The position numbers and the translations under genes were made by a program. Shown in pieces: positions 47,947 to 56,438 of a stretch of DNA of 64,000 nucleotides. Under the pieces are notes generated by a model. That model was not told the DNA's origin, made no database searches, and saw nothing but the letters and a program-made list of their open reading frames with translations. How positions within the stretch are numbered: position 1 is the stretch's first letter; each line of letters starts with the position of its first letter. Origin of the DNA: Serratia fonticola (GTDB lineage Bacteria; Pseudomonadota; Gammaproteobacteria; Enterobacterales; Enterobacteriaceae); contig NZ_CP011254.1 in the NCBI RefSeq assembly GCF_001006005.1, positions 1,612,001 to 1,676,000 of the forward strand, written 5' to 3'.

Positions 47947-48583
47947 CCCCATCGGCCAAGCGGATCACGCGAGGAAAGTGCGTTTTAACAAAAGCATAAT
48001 CATGGCTGATGGCCAGCACGGTGGTGCCTTGCGAACGGCAAACCGCTAACCAGCGGGTAAATACCCCCAACCAATAGCTATCAAAGTCACGACTGGGCTC
48101 ATCCAGCAGTATCAGAGGCGGTGCTACAGCTGCGAGGCTGGCTACCGCAACCATACGCCGCTGTCCGGCGTGTAAATCCAATGGGTGAGCATCCGCAACA
48201 TCCGTTAGCTCACAAAGCGCCAGAGTTTGGGCAACTCGCTGCTCCAGACTATCGCCACGCACACCCTGATGGCGTAAGCCAAAAGCGATCTCATCGCGTA
48301 CCCGGTTACGAAATATCTGCCGTTCCGCTTCCTGAAATAATACCCCCAGCAACGGAGCACGCTGTGCCGCTTTTAGGGTGGCAATATTCTGCCCCTGCAA
48401 GAGAACCTTGCCGCCGGTCGGTTTTAGCAACCCGGCAATCAGGCGTAATAACGTGGATTTCCCTGCGCCATTATCCCCGATCAGGGCCACCCATTCCCCC
48501 GCCTCAATGGTCAAATCCAAACCGCTAATGATGGGTTCGCTCACCCCTGGCCACTGATATTCCAGCGATTCAATCGTCAGCAT
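47906..48583 (-). CDS. ECF importer ATPase with degenerate signature motif
   Basis: The 225-residue ABC ATPase has Walker A GDNGAGKSTLLRL, a Q-loop in LLGVLFQEAERQIF, Walker B PPLILLDEPSRDFD and the switch histidine in LAISHDYAF. The signature motif is LHAGQRR instead of LSGGQ. The ATG overlaps the stop of the partner ATPase by seven bases. It ends the five-gene operon encoding an ECF importer. Pairing with a partner that lacks the switch histidine suggests one strong and one weak ATP site. Confidence 0.87.
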   Translation of the reverse strand: MLTIESLEYQWPGVSEPIISGLDLTIEAGEWVALIGDNGAGKSTLLRLIAGLLKPTGGKVLLQGQNIATLKAAQRAPLLGVLFQEAERQIFRNRVRDEIAFGLRHQGVRGDSLEQRVAQTLALCELTDVADAHPLDLHAGQRRMVAVASLAAVAPPLILLDEPSRDFDSYWLGVFTRWLAVCRSQGTTVLAISHDYAFVKTHFPRVIRLADGVIAEDGDAGRIVG

Positions 48584-49254
48584 AATGAGAGCCTGCCTTG
48601 CTCCAACGCCCAAGTTTGCAGGCAATAAGCGGCAACCTTGGTGAGCGACCGTTCAAAGAGCAAAATCACGCACTGCTGCTGGTTAGCGTAGGTGGCCAGC
48701 TGTTGTAACAGCTTGGTGGTAGCATCGGGGGTCAGGCGGCTAAAGGCTTCATCCAGCAATAGTAGCCGAGGACGCATCGCCAACGCACAGGCCATCACCA
48801 CCCGTTGCGCCTCGCCGCCAGAGAGCGTGGCCGGGTGACGATGGCGTAAAGCGTGGCAATCGGTAAACGTCAGCGCCTGTTCGATACGCGCCAAGATCTC
48901 GGCTTCATCCAGGCACAGATTCTCCGGCCCGAAGGCGATCTCTTCTTCGACCGTGAAGGTACAGCCGGAAAGTTGCAGCTGGGGTGCCTGTTGAATGAGC
49001 TGCACCTGCTGCGCCATTTCAACCAGCGGGCGCGAACCTATTTCCTCACCGAGGACCAGTCCCGATCCCTGTAATGTGCCGGGTAAGAAGTCGGGGAAAC
49101 AGCCTGCCAGCAGCTGGGCAAGCGTGGTTTTTCCGCTGCCATTCCCACCGCTAATGCCATATAAACCTGGAACCTCGCAATGTAGATCGATGCTTTCCAA
49201 CTGCCAGCGACTACCTTGAGGAATAAAGCTCAGCGCATTCAGTGCCACAACCAC
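48577..49254 (-). CDS. ECF importer ATPase lacking the switch histidine
   Basis: The 225-residue ABC ATPase has Walker A GISGGNGSGKTTLAQL, an intact signature TLSGGEAQRVVMACAL and Walker B RLLLLDEAFSRL. The H-loop position reads CVILLFERSLT, with no histidine. The GTG start was chosen because AGGAG lies seven bases upstream; it begins inside the end of the EcfT gene. It would pair with the other ATPase as an EcfA-EcfA' heterodimer, coupled to EcfT in the inner membrane. Confidence 0.87.
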   Translation of the reverse strand: MVVALNALSFIPQGSRWQLESIDLHCEVPGLYGISGGNGSGKTTLAQLLAGCFPDFLPGTLQGSGLVLGEEIGSRPLVEMAQQVQLIQQAPQLQLSGCTFTVEEEIAFGPENLCLDEAEILARIEQALTFTDCHALRHRHPATLSGGEAQRVVMACALAMRPRLLLLDEAFSRLTPDATTKLLQQLATYANQQQCVILLFERSLTKVAAYCLQTWALEQGRLSLC

Positions 49255-49949
49255 AGCCAGGCTCCTATTTCCAATGCCGCCACCAACAGCAAGCCATAGC
49301 GCACGCTACGTTGCAGCGGGCTGTCGCTCGGAGCCCATAGCGTTGTGCGTCTGGGATGCAGCCGAAAAGCACGCATATCCAACGCCGTGCTGCGCGCGGT
49401 TAAATCATTCAACGCACTGTGGGTTAACGGGATAACCAATGCCGGAATGTAGCGCAATCGTTGATACCAATAACCGTCTAGCGGCACGCCTCGCGCCAGC
49501 TGTGCCTGGTAAATCGCGGCCAGTTGCGCTCGCAGCTGTTCGGCAACCAGCAACGGCCCCGCCAACAGGTAGGCCAGCCCGAGCGGCAAACGGCTGGCAA
49601 ACAGAGCGCGAATAACGCGCTGTGGCGGCACGTATTGCAGCCAGATTTGCCCAAAACTTAACAACGCCAACAAGCGTAGCCAGAGCGCGGCGGCGTTGAG
49701 CATTTCGCTATCATCACGCGCCTCCCCCCGTAACCACCACGCCAGCCAACCGCTATGCACCAGCCATAAACCGCCCGCCATGGGTAACATGATCCACGCC
49801 ACGTAGCGCCAGCGATGCCGGGTGCTTTTCATCAAGATCAGCAACAGAAAGCTCACCAGGCTATAGGCTAGCAACGGATAGCCAAACGGCATCAGCAAGC
49901 TGCTGGTACCCAGCACCAGCCAAAGAGCCAGCGAGGTAAACGGGTGCAT
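49239..49949 (-). CDS. EcfT-type transmembrane coupling protein
   Basis: The 236-residue membrane protein has about five to six hydrophobic segments. Two coupling motifs expected for EcfT are visible: QLARGVPLDG (Ala-Arg-Gly) and a second one in STALDMRAFRLH. These arginine motifs dock into the ATPases. It overlaps the S-component gene by one base and the ATPase gene by 16. The dedicated (group I) arrangement, with all parts in one operon, is clear. Confidence 0.86.
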   Translation of the reverse strand: MHPFTSLALWLVLGTSSLLMPFGYPLLAYSLVSFLLLILMKSTRHRWRYVAWIMLPMAGGLWLVHSGWLAWWLRGEARDDSEMLNAAALWLRLLALLSFGQIWLQYVPPQRVIRALFASRLPLGLAYLLAGPLLVAEQLRAQLAAIYQAQLARGVPLDGYWYQRLRYIPALVIPLTHSALNDLTARSTALDMRAFRLHPRRTTLWAPSDSPLQRSVRYGLLLVAALEIGAWLWLWH

Positions 49950-50527
49950 TAACGCACGGCGGCCATTGCAGGGAAATTACGCAGTGTTCGCTGCGACATA
50001 TTGCGCACCAATAGCCAGACGATAATGGCAACCAGCACTTTATCTATCAGATTGATCCCCAGCACGGTCATTGCGACGGATTCGATCAGGTTGCTGCCCA
50101 TCGAATGCACATAGGCGACAAAGAAGTCTGCGCCACTGCCAGTGACCCCGGCAAACAGATAAGTACGGATCGGTACGGCAACTATCGTCACGGCCAAGGT
50201 GATCACCACGCCACTCAGGATCACTTTTGGTAACGTCCGGAACCAGCCGATGCTAGCCAATAAGCCAGCCACCAAACCAATCACCATTGCCACCGGTGCG
50301 AACGCCGCCGCAATCGGGCCGGTGAGCAGGCCCCAGATCAAGTTGGTCAATAAACCGGTCAACATGCCGATAATCGGCCCGGCGAGAATTGCACTCAGCA
50401 AGGTACCGATAGAATCAAGGAAAATAGGCAGCTTCAACATCGATACCAACTGCCCGCCGATCATGTTGATGGCTATTGAAATCACCATCAACACCAACGC
50501 CTGACTCGATAACCCATTACGTGCCAT
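49949..50527 (-). CDS. ECF importer substrate-binding S component, unknown substrate
   Basis: The 192-residue protein has six predicted transmembrane helices, the S-component size and layout, with MIGGQLVSMLKLPIFLDSIG in helix 1 and its loop and the glycine-rich GPIIGMLTGLLTNLIWGLLT. The ATG lies six bases after GAGG; earlier in-frame codons are not needed. I do not recognise a RibU, ThiT, BioY, PanT, FolT, QueT or CbiM signature. Its ligand is therefore open. It lies 27 bases after the PPC-domain gene and one base before EcfT. Confidence 0.82.
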   Translation of the reverse strand: MARNGLSSQALVLMVISIAINMIGGQLVSMLKLPIFLDSIGTLLSAILAGPIIGMLTGLLTNLIWGLLTGPIAAAFAPVAMVIGLVAGLLASIGWFRTLPKVILSGVVITLAVTIVAVPIRTYLFAGVTGSGADFFVAYVHSMGSNLIESVAMTVLGINLIDKVLVAIIVWLLVRNMSQRTLRNFPAMAAVR

Positions 50528-50554
50528 AACAACCTCACTCAACTAGTAGGAAAA

Positions 50555-50974
50555 TTAGCGTTGCTCGACGTTTAATTCGTCATAGCCTGAAAGCGCGCAA
50601 GGTTGTCGGCTAAATACGACATCGTTCAATTCCCCAATCACCAATTCGAGCGTGGTGCGCACGGTGCAGCCTGCCATCACATGGCCGCCGGTCATATGGC
50701 CATGCTCATCGGCCACTGCCAGATGCAGATGTTCGCCTCCGGCCTCCAACGTGCCAATCAGTGAGACCACTTCAAATTTTCCGCTCAATAACATGGTGCC
50801 TTCGCAGCCGGCATAACGCAAAGCCACTTCGCTCAAGCTGCCGACACAGCCGCTGATCCAGGCGGCACGCAAATTCTGCTGCCGGATAAAATCACGTAGT
50901 GCAACCAGCAGGTCTTGTTGCGGTAACAGACGCAAGGCATAAAACTGTGCCGTAGACGGCGTTGATGTCTCCAC
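50555..50974 (-). CDS. PPC/DUF296-domain protein, first gene of the ECF operon
   Basis: The 139-residue protein is a single PPC domain (plants and prokaryotes conserved, DUF296): FYALRLLPQQDLLVALRDFI, WISGCVGSLSEVALRYAG, and the hallmark GEHLHLAVADEHGHMTGGHV with clustered histidines that may bind metal. A GTG start is proposed because AGGA sits seven bases upstream and the domain begins there; longer in-frame starts add low-complexity sequence. Bacterial PPC proteins are trimeric and functionally unknown. Leading an ECF operon, it could process, sense or bind the imported compound. Confidence 0.8.
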   Translation of the reverse strand: METSTPSTAQFYALRLLPQQDLLVALRDFIRQQNLRAAWISGCVGSLSEVALRYAGCEGTMLLSGKFEVVSLIGTLEAGGEHLHLAVADEHGHMTGGHVMAGCTVRTTLELVIGELNDVVFSRQPCALSGYDELNVEQR

Positions 50975-51041
50975 GCTAAGATCCTTTACCCCAGTGGGTT
51001 TTGTGATACGGAAAATAGGGAAATGGCGTCGGGAAGGTAGG

Positions 51042-51098
51042 ATGCTGCATGAGGGATGTGACTCCAAATAACTCCGAACCTCGGACGTTATGCAGCAT
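51042..51098. repeat. Paired ATGCWGCAT palindromes in the ECF-operon control region
   Basis: ATGCTGCAT and ATGCAGCAT are perfect inverse complements 48 bp apart, and each is also a near-palindrome. Between them lies a second hairpin, AACTCCGA/TCGGAcGTT with one bulged base. They may be two operator copies for a local regulator or the closing helix of a structured leader RNA. The left copy lies 68 bp upstream of the PPC-gene start; the right copy overlaps the predicted -10. Confidence 0.6.
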
Positions 51099-51139
51099 GA
51101 TAAAGATTGATGCGGCCTATGTATGTGACATAGGTCAGT
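51097..51139 (-). promoter_or_regulatory. Candidate CRP-dependent promoter of the PPC-ECF operon
   Basis: TGTGACATAGGTCAGT (51124-51139) matches a CRP site at eight of ten core bases. On the minus strand TATCAT (51102-51097) is a good -10 without a matching -35. The implied start near 51090 puts the CRP centre at about -41, the class II activator position. The palindrome CCTATGT-ATGTG-ACATAGG overlaps the CRP site. The site could also act on the divergent small gene at 51202. Confidence 0.55.
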
Positions 51140-51201
51140 AAAAGCGGCGGTGCTGGTATGCTGGCCAAAAGCTAAATTGGAATGGGTCTGAAAGAACACT
51201 G

Positions 51202-51585
51202 ATGCCAAAAATAAAAAGCCAAGAAACTCTGGTACGCGAGCGTAAGCGCTGGGTAGCGGTAGCAATCCTGGTGGCGGCCATTGTTGGCTGCTACCTGTGG
51301 TGGAAACAAGGGACACTGCGATACGAAGAGTGGAGCCCCAACCAGCAGTATGTGGTGCGCTATTATAAAACCTTCGAGTTTATTCCGCGCTTCACCATGC
51401 CTGGCGATGGCGGGCATTACTCCGGCTACATGCGGGTTTATGACCGAAACGACAAGCAGTTCTACGAAGAGTATTCCGACCTGCTCGACTTTGTCGAAGG
51501 CCCATTCTGGGCAAAAGAAGGTGTCTATTGGATGGGTAACGACAATCAGGACATCGTTCGCCTACCCACCTCGCCGGTGGATTGA
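51202..51585 (+). CDS. Small membrane-anchored protein of unknown function
   Basis: I do not recognise this 127-residue protein. It has a basic N-terminus (MPKIKSQETLVRERKR), one transmembrane helix (about 17-34, WVAVAILVAAIVGCYLWW) and an aromatic-rich soluble domain with YVVRYYKTFEFIPRFTMP and EYSDLLDFVEGPFWAKEGVYW, probably periplasmic. A signal-anchor topology is likely. It is divergent from the PPC-ECF operon and shares its control region. A weak GCCTCC/GGAGGC hairpin follows the stop at 51602-51618. Confidence 0.75.
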   Translation: MPKIKSQETLVRERKRWVAVAILVAAIVGCYLWWKQGTLRYEEWSPNQQYVVRYYKTFEFIPRFTMPGDGGHYSGYMRVYDRNDKQFYEEYSDLLDFVEGPFWAKEGVYWMGNDNQDIVRLPTSPVD

Positions 51586-51627
51586 AGCTTGCTGACAAGT
51601 GGCCTCCAGAAGGGAGGCTTAACCCGG

Positions 51628-52020
51628 TCAGTTATAAGCAGCGGCCTGCTCTTCGGTGATCAACTCCATTTTTTCAAGCTGAACCGCAATGCCGCGCAGG
51701 GAGCGCCCAAACTCCACGCTTAACGCCTCTATCGTTTTGCCAGCGCTGTAACCTTCCTCCAATAGCTTCCTGTCTTCTTCCGACCAGGGGAAATTGAAGT
51801 TGGCTGGCCTGCCTTCGGCAATATTTTTCTGCCGCCGCTCCTCGGGTGATAACTTTGCCTTTTTCACTCGTTCTCGCTCGGCGTAAAACTCATCCGCCAG
51901 GGCAAACAGCATCCGGATCGTCTCTGGGGAATGAACCAGCGAGGTGTGATTTAAAAACTCCCCCGTTTCCGGGTTAATCCCCCTCGCTAACGCACGTAAC
52001 GTCAGGTAGGTCTGCATCAT
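51628..52020 (-). CDS. Protein of unknown function with a helical DNA-binding-like C-terminus
   Basis: I do not recognise this 130-residue, charged, soluble protein. An N-terminal region (YLTLRALARGINPETGEFLN) is followed by a basic middle with KKAKLSPEERRQKNIAEGRP. The C-terminus, PWSEEDRKLLEEGYSAGKTI with LSVEFGRSLRGIAVQLEKM, resembles a SANT/trihelix or sigma-like helix-turn-helix. A start one codon later is equally possible. It stands alone upstream of the fdn promoter region, on the opposite strand. A regulatory role is only a guess. Confidence 0.7.
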   Translation of the reverse strand: MMQTYLTLRALARGINPETGEFLNHTSLVHSPETIRMLFALADEFYAERERVKKAKLSPEERRQKNIAEGRPANFNFPWSEEDRKLLEEGYSAGKTIEALSVEFGRSLRGIAVQLEKMELITEEQAAAYN

Positions 52021-52363
52021 GGTTTCCGTCCTTAAAAAATCTAACCGTCATTCACGCGGCTAGTTCCCTACCTATTTTTGCTCATAAAACGAACTACTCA
52101 ACAATTCGATTGGATCGCGTGTCAACTTTGCGAAGCAAATTCCAAATTAACGCCATTTTTCGCAAGAAAATAACCACTTAAAAACAATACCCATTCGGAA
52201 ATGAGTAACAAAATACCGTCGATAATTCTCCCGGCAATCGGTGAAACAGGTTTATCTACAATATTCAGATAAAGTTTTCACTTGAAATTAATAAGGTAAA
52301 TTAACCACTTACCGAATTTAGACCGATCGCGATAAATTAAGGATTACTCGCCGTGCCGCTGGA

Positions 52364-52379
52364 TACTTATTAAGGAGTA
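52364..52379. promoter_or_regulatory. NarL/NarP 7-2-7 site upstream of fdnG
   Basis: TACTTATTAAGGAGTA fits the inverted heptamer consensus TACYYMT-N2-AKRRGTA at every position. A further single heptamer, TACCCAT, lies at 52188-52194. Its centre is about 39 bp upstream of the FNR box, which puts it near -80 relative to the predicted start. The rest of the 464-bp AT-rich gap upstream of fdnG shows no gene. Confidence 0.85.
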
Positions 52380-52403
52380 TTTTCCCGCTAACTCTCCCTT
52401 ATT

Positions 52404-52417
52404 TTGATTTCCCTCAA
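52404..52417. promoter_or_regulatory. FNR box of the fdnGHI promoter
   Basis: TTGATTTCCCTCAA matches TTGAT-N4-ATCAA at nine of ten positions. If it acts at the usual -41.5, transcription would start near 52452, about 33 bases before the fdnG ATG. Together with the NarL site this predicts induction by anaerobiosis plus nitrate, as for E. coli fdnGHI. Confidence 0.88.
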
Positions 52418-52484
52418 TAACGCTTGGGTTATTGCTGTTAGTTTGCCATGACTAAAAAACCACTGATAAGCATTAGGGAAAGCA

Positions 52485-55400
52485 ATGGACGTCAATCGCA
52501 GACAGTTTTTTAAAATCTGCGCTGGCGGGATGGCTGGGACCACGGTGGCAGCATTAGGCTTCGCGCCCAAGGCTGCGTTAGCGGAAACGCGCAACTACAA
52601 ATTATTGCGCGCCAAAGAAACCCGCAACACCTGTACCTACTGTTCCGTAGGCTGCGGTTTATTGATGTATAGCCTGGGCGATGGGGCAAAAAACGCCAAA
52701 TCGACGATTTTCCATATCGAAGGCGACGCGGATCACCCGGTAAACCGCGGGGCACTGTGCCCGAAAGGCGCCGGCCTGCTGGACTATATCCACAGCGATA
52801 GCCGCCTGCGTTACCCAGAGTATCGCGCGCCTGGTTCAGATAAATGGCAGCGTATCAGCTGGAATGATGCCTTTGACCGCATTGCCAGGCTGATGAAAAA
52901 TGACCGGGATGCCAACTTCGAAGCCACCAACGCCGCTGGCGTGACGGTAAACCGTTGGCTCTCCACCGGGATGTTATGCGCCTCTGCGGCCAGTAACGAA
53001 ACCGGCATGCTGACACAAAAGTTTGTCCGATCGCTGGGCATGCTGGCAGTTGATAACCAAGCGCGTGTCTGACACGGACCAACGGTAGCAAGTCTTGCTC
53101 CAACATTTGGTCGCGGTGCGATGACCAACCACTGGGTTGATATCAAAAACGCCAACGTTGTTATGGTGATGGGCGGCAACGCCGCTGAAGCGCATCCGGT
53201 GGGATTCCGCTGGGCGATGGAAGCCAAAAACAACAACGACGCCACGTTAATCGTCGTCGATCCCCGCTTTACCCGTACCGCATCGGTCGCCGATATCTAC
53301 GCGCCGATCCGCTCCGGCACCGACATTACCTTCCTGTCGGGCGTATTGCTGTACCTGATTTCCAACAACAAGATCAACGCTGAATACGTCAAGCATTACA
53401 CCAACGCCAACCTGTTGGTCCGGGATGACTTTACGTTTGAAGATGGGTTGTTCAGCGGTTATGACGACAACAAACGTCAGTACGACAAAACCACCTGGAA
53501 CTACCAGTTTGGTGAAGATGGCTATGCCTTGCGTGATGATACGCTCCAGCATCCGCGTTGCGTCTGGAACCTGCTGAAAGCACACGTCAGCCGCTACACG
53601 CCAGAAGTGGTGGAAAATATCTGCGGCACCCCGAAGGAAGATTTCCTGAAGGTATGTGAAGTCCTGGCTTCCACCAGCGCAGCAGACCGAACCACCACCT
53701 TCCTGTACGCCTTGGGCTGGACCCAGCACACGGTCGGCGCGCAAAACATCCGTACCATGGCGATGATCCAGTTGCTGCTCGGCAACATGGGCATGGCGGG
53801 TGGTGGCATCAACGCCCTGCGCGGTCACTCCAACATTCAGGGGTTGACCGATATTGGCCTGCTGTCCACCAGCCTGCCGGGTTACCTGACGCTGCCTTCG
53901 GATAAACAGACCGATCTGGCTACCTATCTGGCCGCCAATACGCCAAAGGCCACCTTGCCTGGCCAGGTTAACTACTGGAGCAATTACCCGAAATTCTTCG
54001 TCAGCCTGATGAAGAGCTTCTACGGCGACGCTGCTCAGAAAGAGAATAACTGGGGCTTTGATTGGTTGCCGAAGTGGGATCAGTCCTACGACGTCATGAA
54101 GTACTTCCAGATGATGGATCAGAATAAGGTCAACGGCTATATCTGCCAGGGCTTTAACCCGGTCGCCTCCTTCCCGGATAAGAATCAGGTGGTCGCCTCA
54201 CTGGCCAAGCTGAAGTATCTGGTGATCATCGACCCGCTGGTCACGGAAACCTCCAATTTCTGGCAGAACCACGGCGAGATGAACGATGTCGATACCGCGT
54301 CGATCCAAACCGAAGTGTTCCGGCTGCCATCCACCTGCTTTGCCGAAGAAGACGGCTCGATCGCCAACTCCGGCCGCTGGCTGCAATGGCACTGGAAAGG
54401 CGGCGATGCCCCAGGTGAAGCGATTACCGACGGCGAGATCCTGGCCGGTCTGTACCATCGTCTGCGCCAGATGTACGGCAGCGAAGGCGGTAAAGGTGTC
54501 GAGCCGTTACTGAAAATGGGCTGGCACTATGAACGGCCAGATCACCCTGAATCCGAGGAAGTGGCCAAAGACAGCAACGGCTACGCGCTGGAAGATCTGT
54601 ATGACGCCAACGGCAACTTGCTGGCGAAAAAAGGCCAGTTGCTGGATTCCTTCGCGATGCTGCGCGATGACGGCAGCACGGCTTCAGCCTGTTGGATCTA
54701 TACCGGCAGTTGGACCAGCAAGGGCAACCAGATGGCCAACCGTGATAACAGCGATCCGTCCGGGTTGGGCAACACGCTGGGCTGGGCCTGGGCATGGCCG
54801 CTGAACCGCCGCATTATCTACAACCGCGCCTCCGCCGACCCAATGGGTAAACCTTGGGATCCGCAACGCATGCTGATTGAATGGAACGGCAGCAAGTGGG
54901 TCGGGAATGATATTCCAGACTACAACACCGCAGCACCGGGCAGCGGCGTTGGGCCGTTCATCATGCAACCGGAAGGGCTTGGCAGGCTGTTTGCCCTCGA
55001 CAAAATGGCGGAAGGGCCGTTCCCGGAACACTACGAGCCGTTTGAAACGCCGTTGGGCACCAACCCACTGCATCCAAACGTGATCTCTAACCCGGCGGCC
55101 CGTCTCTATCCGTCCGACGCCAAGCGCATGGGTGATAAATCCGAGTTCCCTTACGTCGGTACCACCTATCGTCTGACCGAGCATTTCCACACCTGGACCA
55201 AGCACGCGCGCCTTAACGCGATCATGCAGCCGGAGCAGTTCGTGGAAATCAGTGAACGTCTGGCGAAAGAGAAAGGGATTGAGCAAGGCGATACCGTCAA
55301 GGTCAGCAGCAAGCGGGGCTTTATCAAGGCGAAAGCCGTGGTGACCCGCCGTCTGCAAACCCTGAAGGTTAACGGGCAGGATGTCGACACCATCGGTATT

Positions 55401-55532
55401 CCACTGCATTGGGGTTTTGAAGGGGCAGCCCGCAAAGGCTATCTGGCTAACACCCTGACGCCGTTTGTCGGCGATGCCAACTCGCAAACGCCGGAATACA
55501 AGGCGTTTCTGGTTAACGTGGAAAAGGTGTAA
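52485..55532 (+). CDS. fdnG: FdnG, formate dehydrogenase N catalytic subunit (selenoprotein)
   Basis: The gene encodes 1015 residues, exactly the E. coli FdnG length, if the in-frame TGA at codon 196 is read as selenocysteine. The twin-arginine signal NRRQFFKICAGGMAGTTVAA directs Tat export. The 4Fe-4S site is CTYCSVGCGLLMYS...CPKGAG, and the Sec codon lies in NQARV-U-HGPTVASLAPTF, the molybdenum ligand position. Bis-MGD binding regions follow. It oxidises formate on the periplasmic face and passes electrons to FdnH. Any annotation splitting it at 53072 would be wrong. It is regulated by upstream FNR and NarL sites. Confidence 0.97.
53070..53113 (+). promoter_or_regulatory. Selenocysteine UGA codon and SECIS hairpin in fdnG
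   Basis: The in-frame TGA is followed directly by a bacterial SECIS element. GACCAA (53077-53082) pairs with TTGGTC (53107-53112), and the apical stem GCAAG/CTTGC presents the AGTCTT loop read by SelB. The layout matches the E. coli fdnG SECIS. The organism must therefore carry selABCD, none of which is in this window. Confidence 0.95.
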
Positions 55533-55544
55533 GGAGCCGAATTT

Positions 55545-56438
55545 ATGTCCATGCAATCCCAAGACATTATCAAACGTTCGGCCACCAACACCCTGACACC
55601 GCCTCCGCAAGCGCGTGATTACAAGGTCGAGGTCGCCAAGCTGATTGACGTTTCCACCTGCATCGGTTGCAAGGCCTGTCAGGTGGCCTGTTCCGAGTGG
55701 AACGACATTCGCGACGAAGTGGGCCACTGCGTCGGGGTTTATGACAACCCCGCCGATCTGAGTGCCAAATCCTGGACGCTGATGCGTTTCTCGGAAGTGG
55801 AGCAGAACGGCAAGCTGGAATGGCTGATCCGCAAGGATGGCTGTATGCACTGCGCAGATCCGGGTTGCCTGAAGGCCTGCCCGTCTGCCGGGGCGATTAT
55901 CCAATATGCCAACGGCATCGTGGATTTTCAGTCCGAGCACTGCATCGGCTGTGGTTACTGCATCAGCGGCTGCCCGTTCAACATTCCACGGCTGAACCCG
56001 CAAGATAACCGGGCGTACAAATGTACCCTGTGCGTTGACCGCGTCAGCGTGGGCCAGGAACCGGCCTGTGTGAAGACTTGCCCGACGGGCGCTATCCACT
56101 TTGGCACCAAGGCAGAAATGCTGGACGTGGCACAGGAGCGGGTCGAAAAGCTGAAGAAACGCGGCTTTGACCAGGCAGGCGTGTATAACCCGCAAGGCGT
56201 TGGCGGCACCCATGTGATGTACGTACTGCACCATGCCGATAACCCCGAGCTGTACCACAATCTGCCAAAAGACCCGCATATCGATCTGTCGATCGGGCTG
56301 TGGAAAAGCGTGCTCAAACCCTTATCCGTGGCGGGCTTCATCGCCACCTTTGCCGGTTTGATTTACCACTACATCGGCATTGGCCCGAACAAGGAAGTGG
56401 ATGATGAAGACGAGGAGGACCATCATGAGCAAAAGTAA
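55545..56438 (+). CDS. fdnH: FdnH, formate dehydrogenase N iron-sulfur subunit
   Basis: The 297-residue subunit carries four ferredoxin-type clusters, seen as [35 protein letters not shown] and CTLCVDRV...[10 protein letters not shown] single C-terminal transmembrane helix ([20 protein letters not shown]) anchors it, with the clusters on the periplasmic side. It relays electrons from FdnG to FdnI haem. It begins 12 bases after fdnG, and its acidic tail overlaps fdnI by 14 bases. Confidence 0.96.
   Translation: MSMQSQDIIKRSATNTLTPPPQARDYKVEVAKLIDVSTCIGCKACQVACSEWNDIRDEVGHCVGVYDNPADLSAKSWTLMRFSEVEQNGKLEWLIRKDGCMHCADPGCLKACPSAGAIIQYANGIVDFQSEHCIGCGYCISGCPFNIPRLNPQDNRAYKCTLCVDRVSVGQEPACVKTCPTGAIHFGTKAEMLDVAQERVEKLKKRGFDQAGVYNPQGVGGTHVMYVLHHADNPELYHNLPKDPHIDLSIGLWKSVLKPLSVAGFIATFAGLIYHYIGIGPNKEVDDEDEEDHHEQK

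Noticed and set aside
50975..51316. N-terminal extension of 114 codons on the PPC-domain gene
   Set aside because: The extension is low-complexity and overlaps the control region; a GTG with AGGA at seven bases begins exactly at the domain.
53070..53072. In-frame stop suggesting that fdnG is a broken gene or two genes
   Set aside because: The codon is at the known selenocysteine position and is followed by a SECIS hairpin; the total length equals E. coli FdnG.
54684..56279. A 531-codon open frame antisense to fdnG and fdnH
   Set aside because: Long shadow frame opposite strongly conserved genes, with no motif or start signal of its own.
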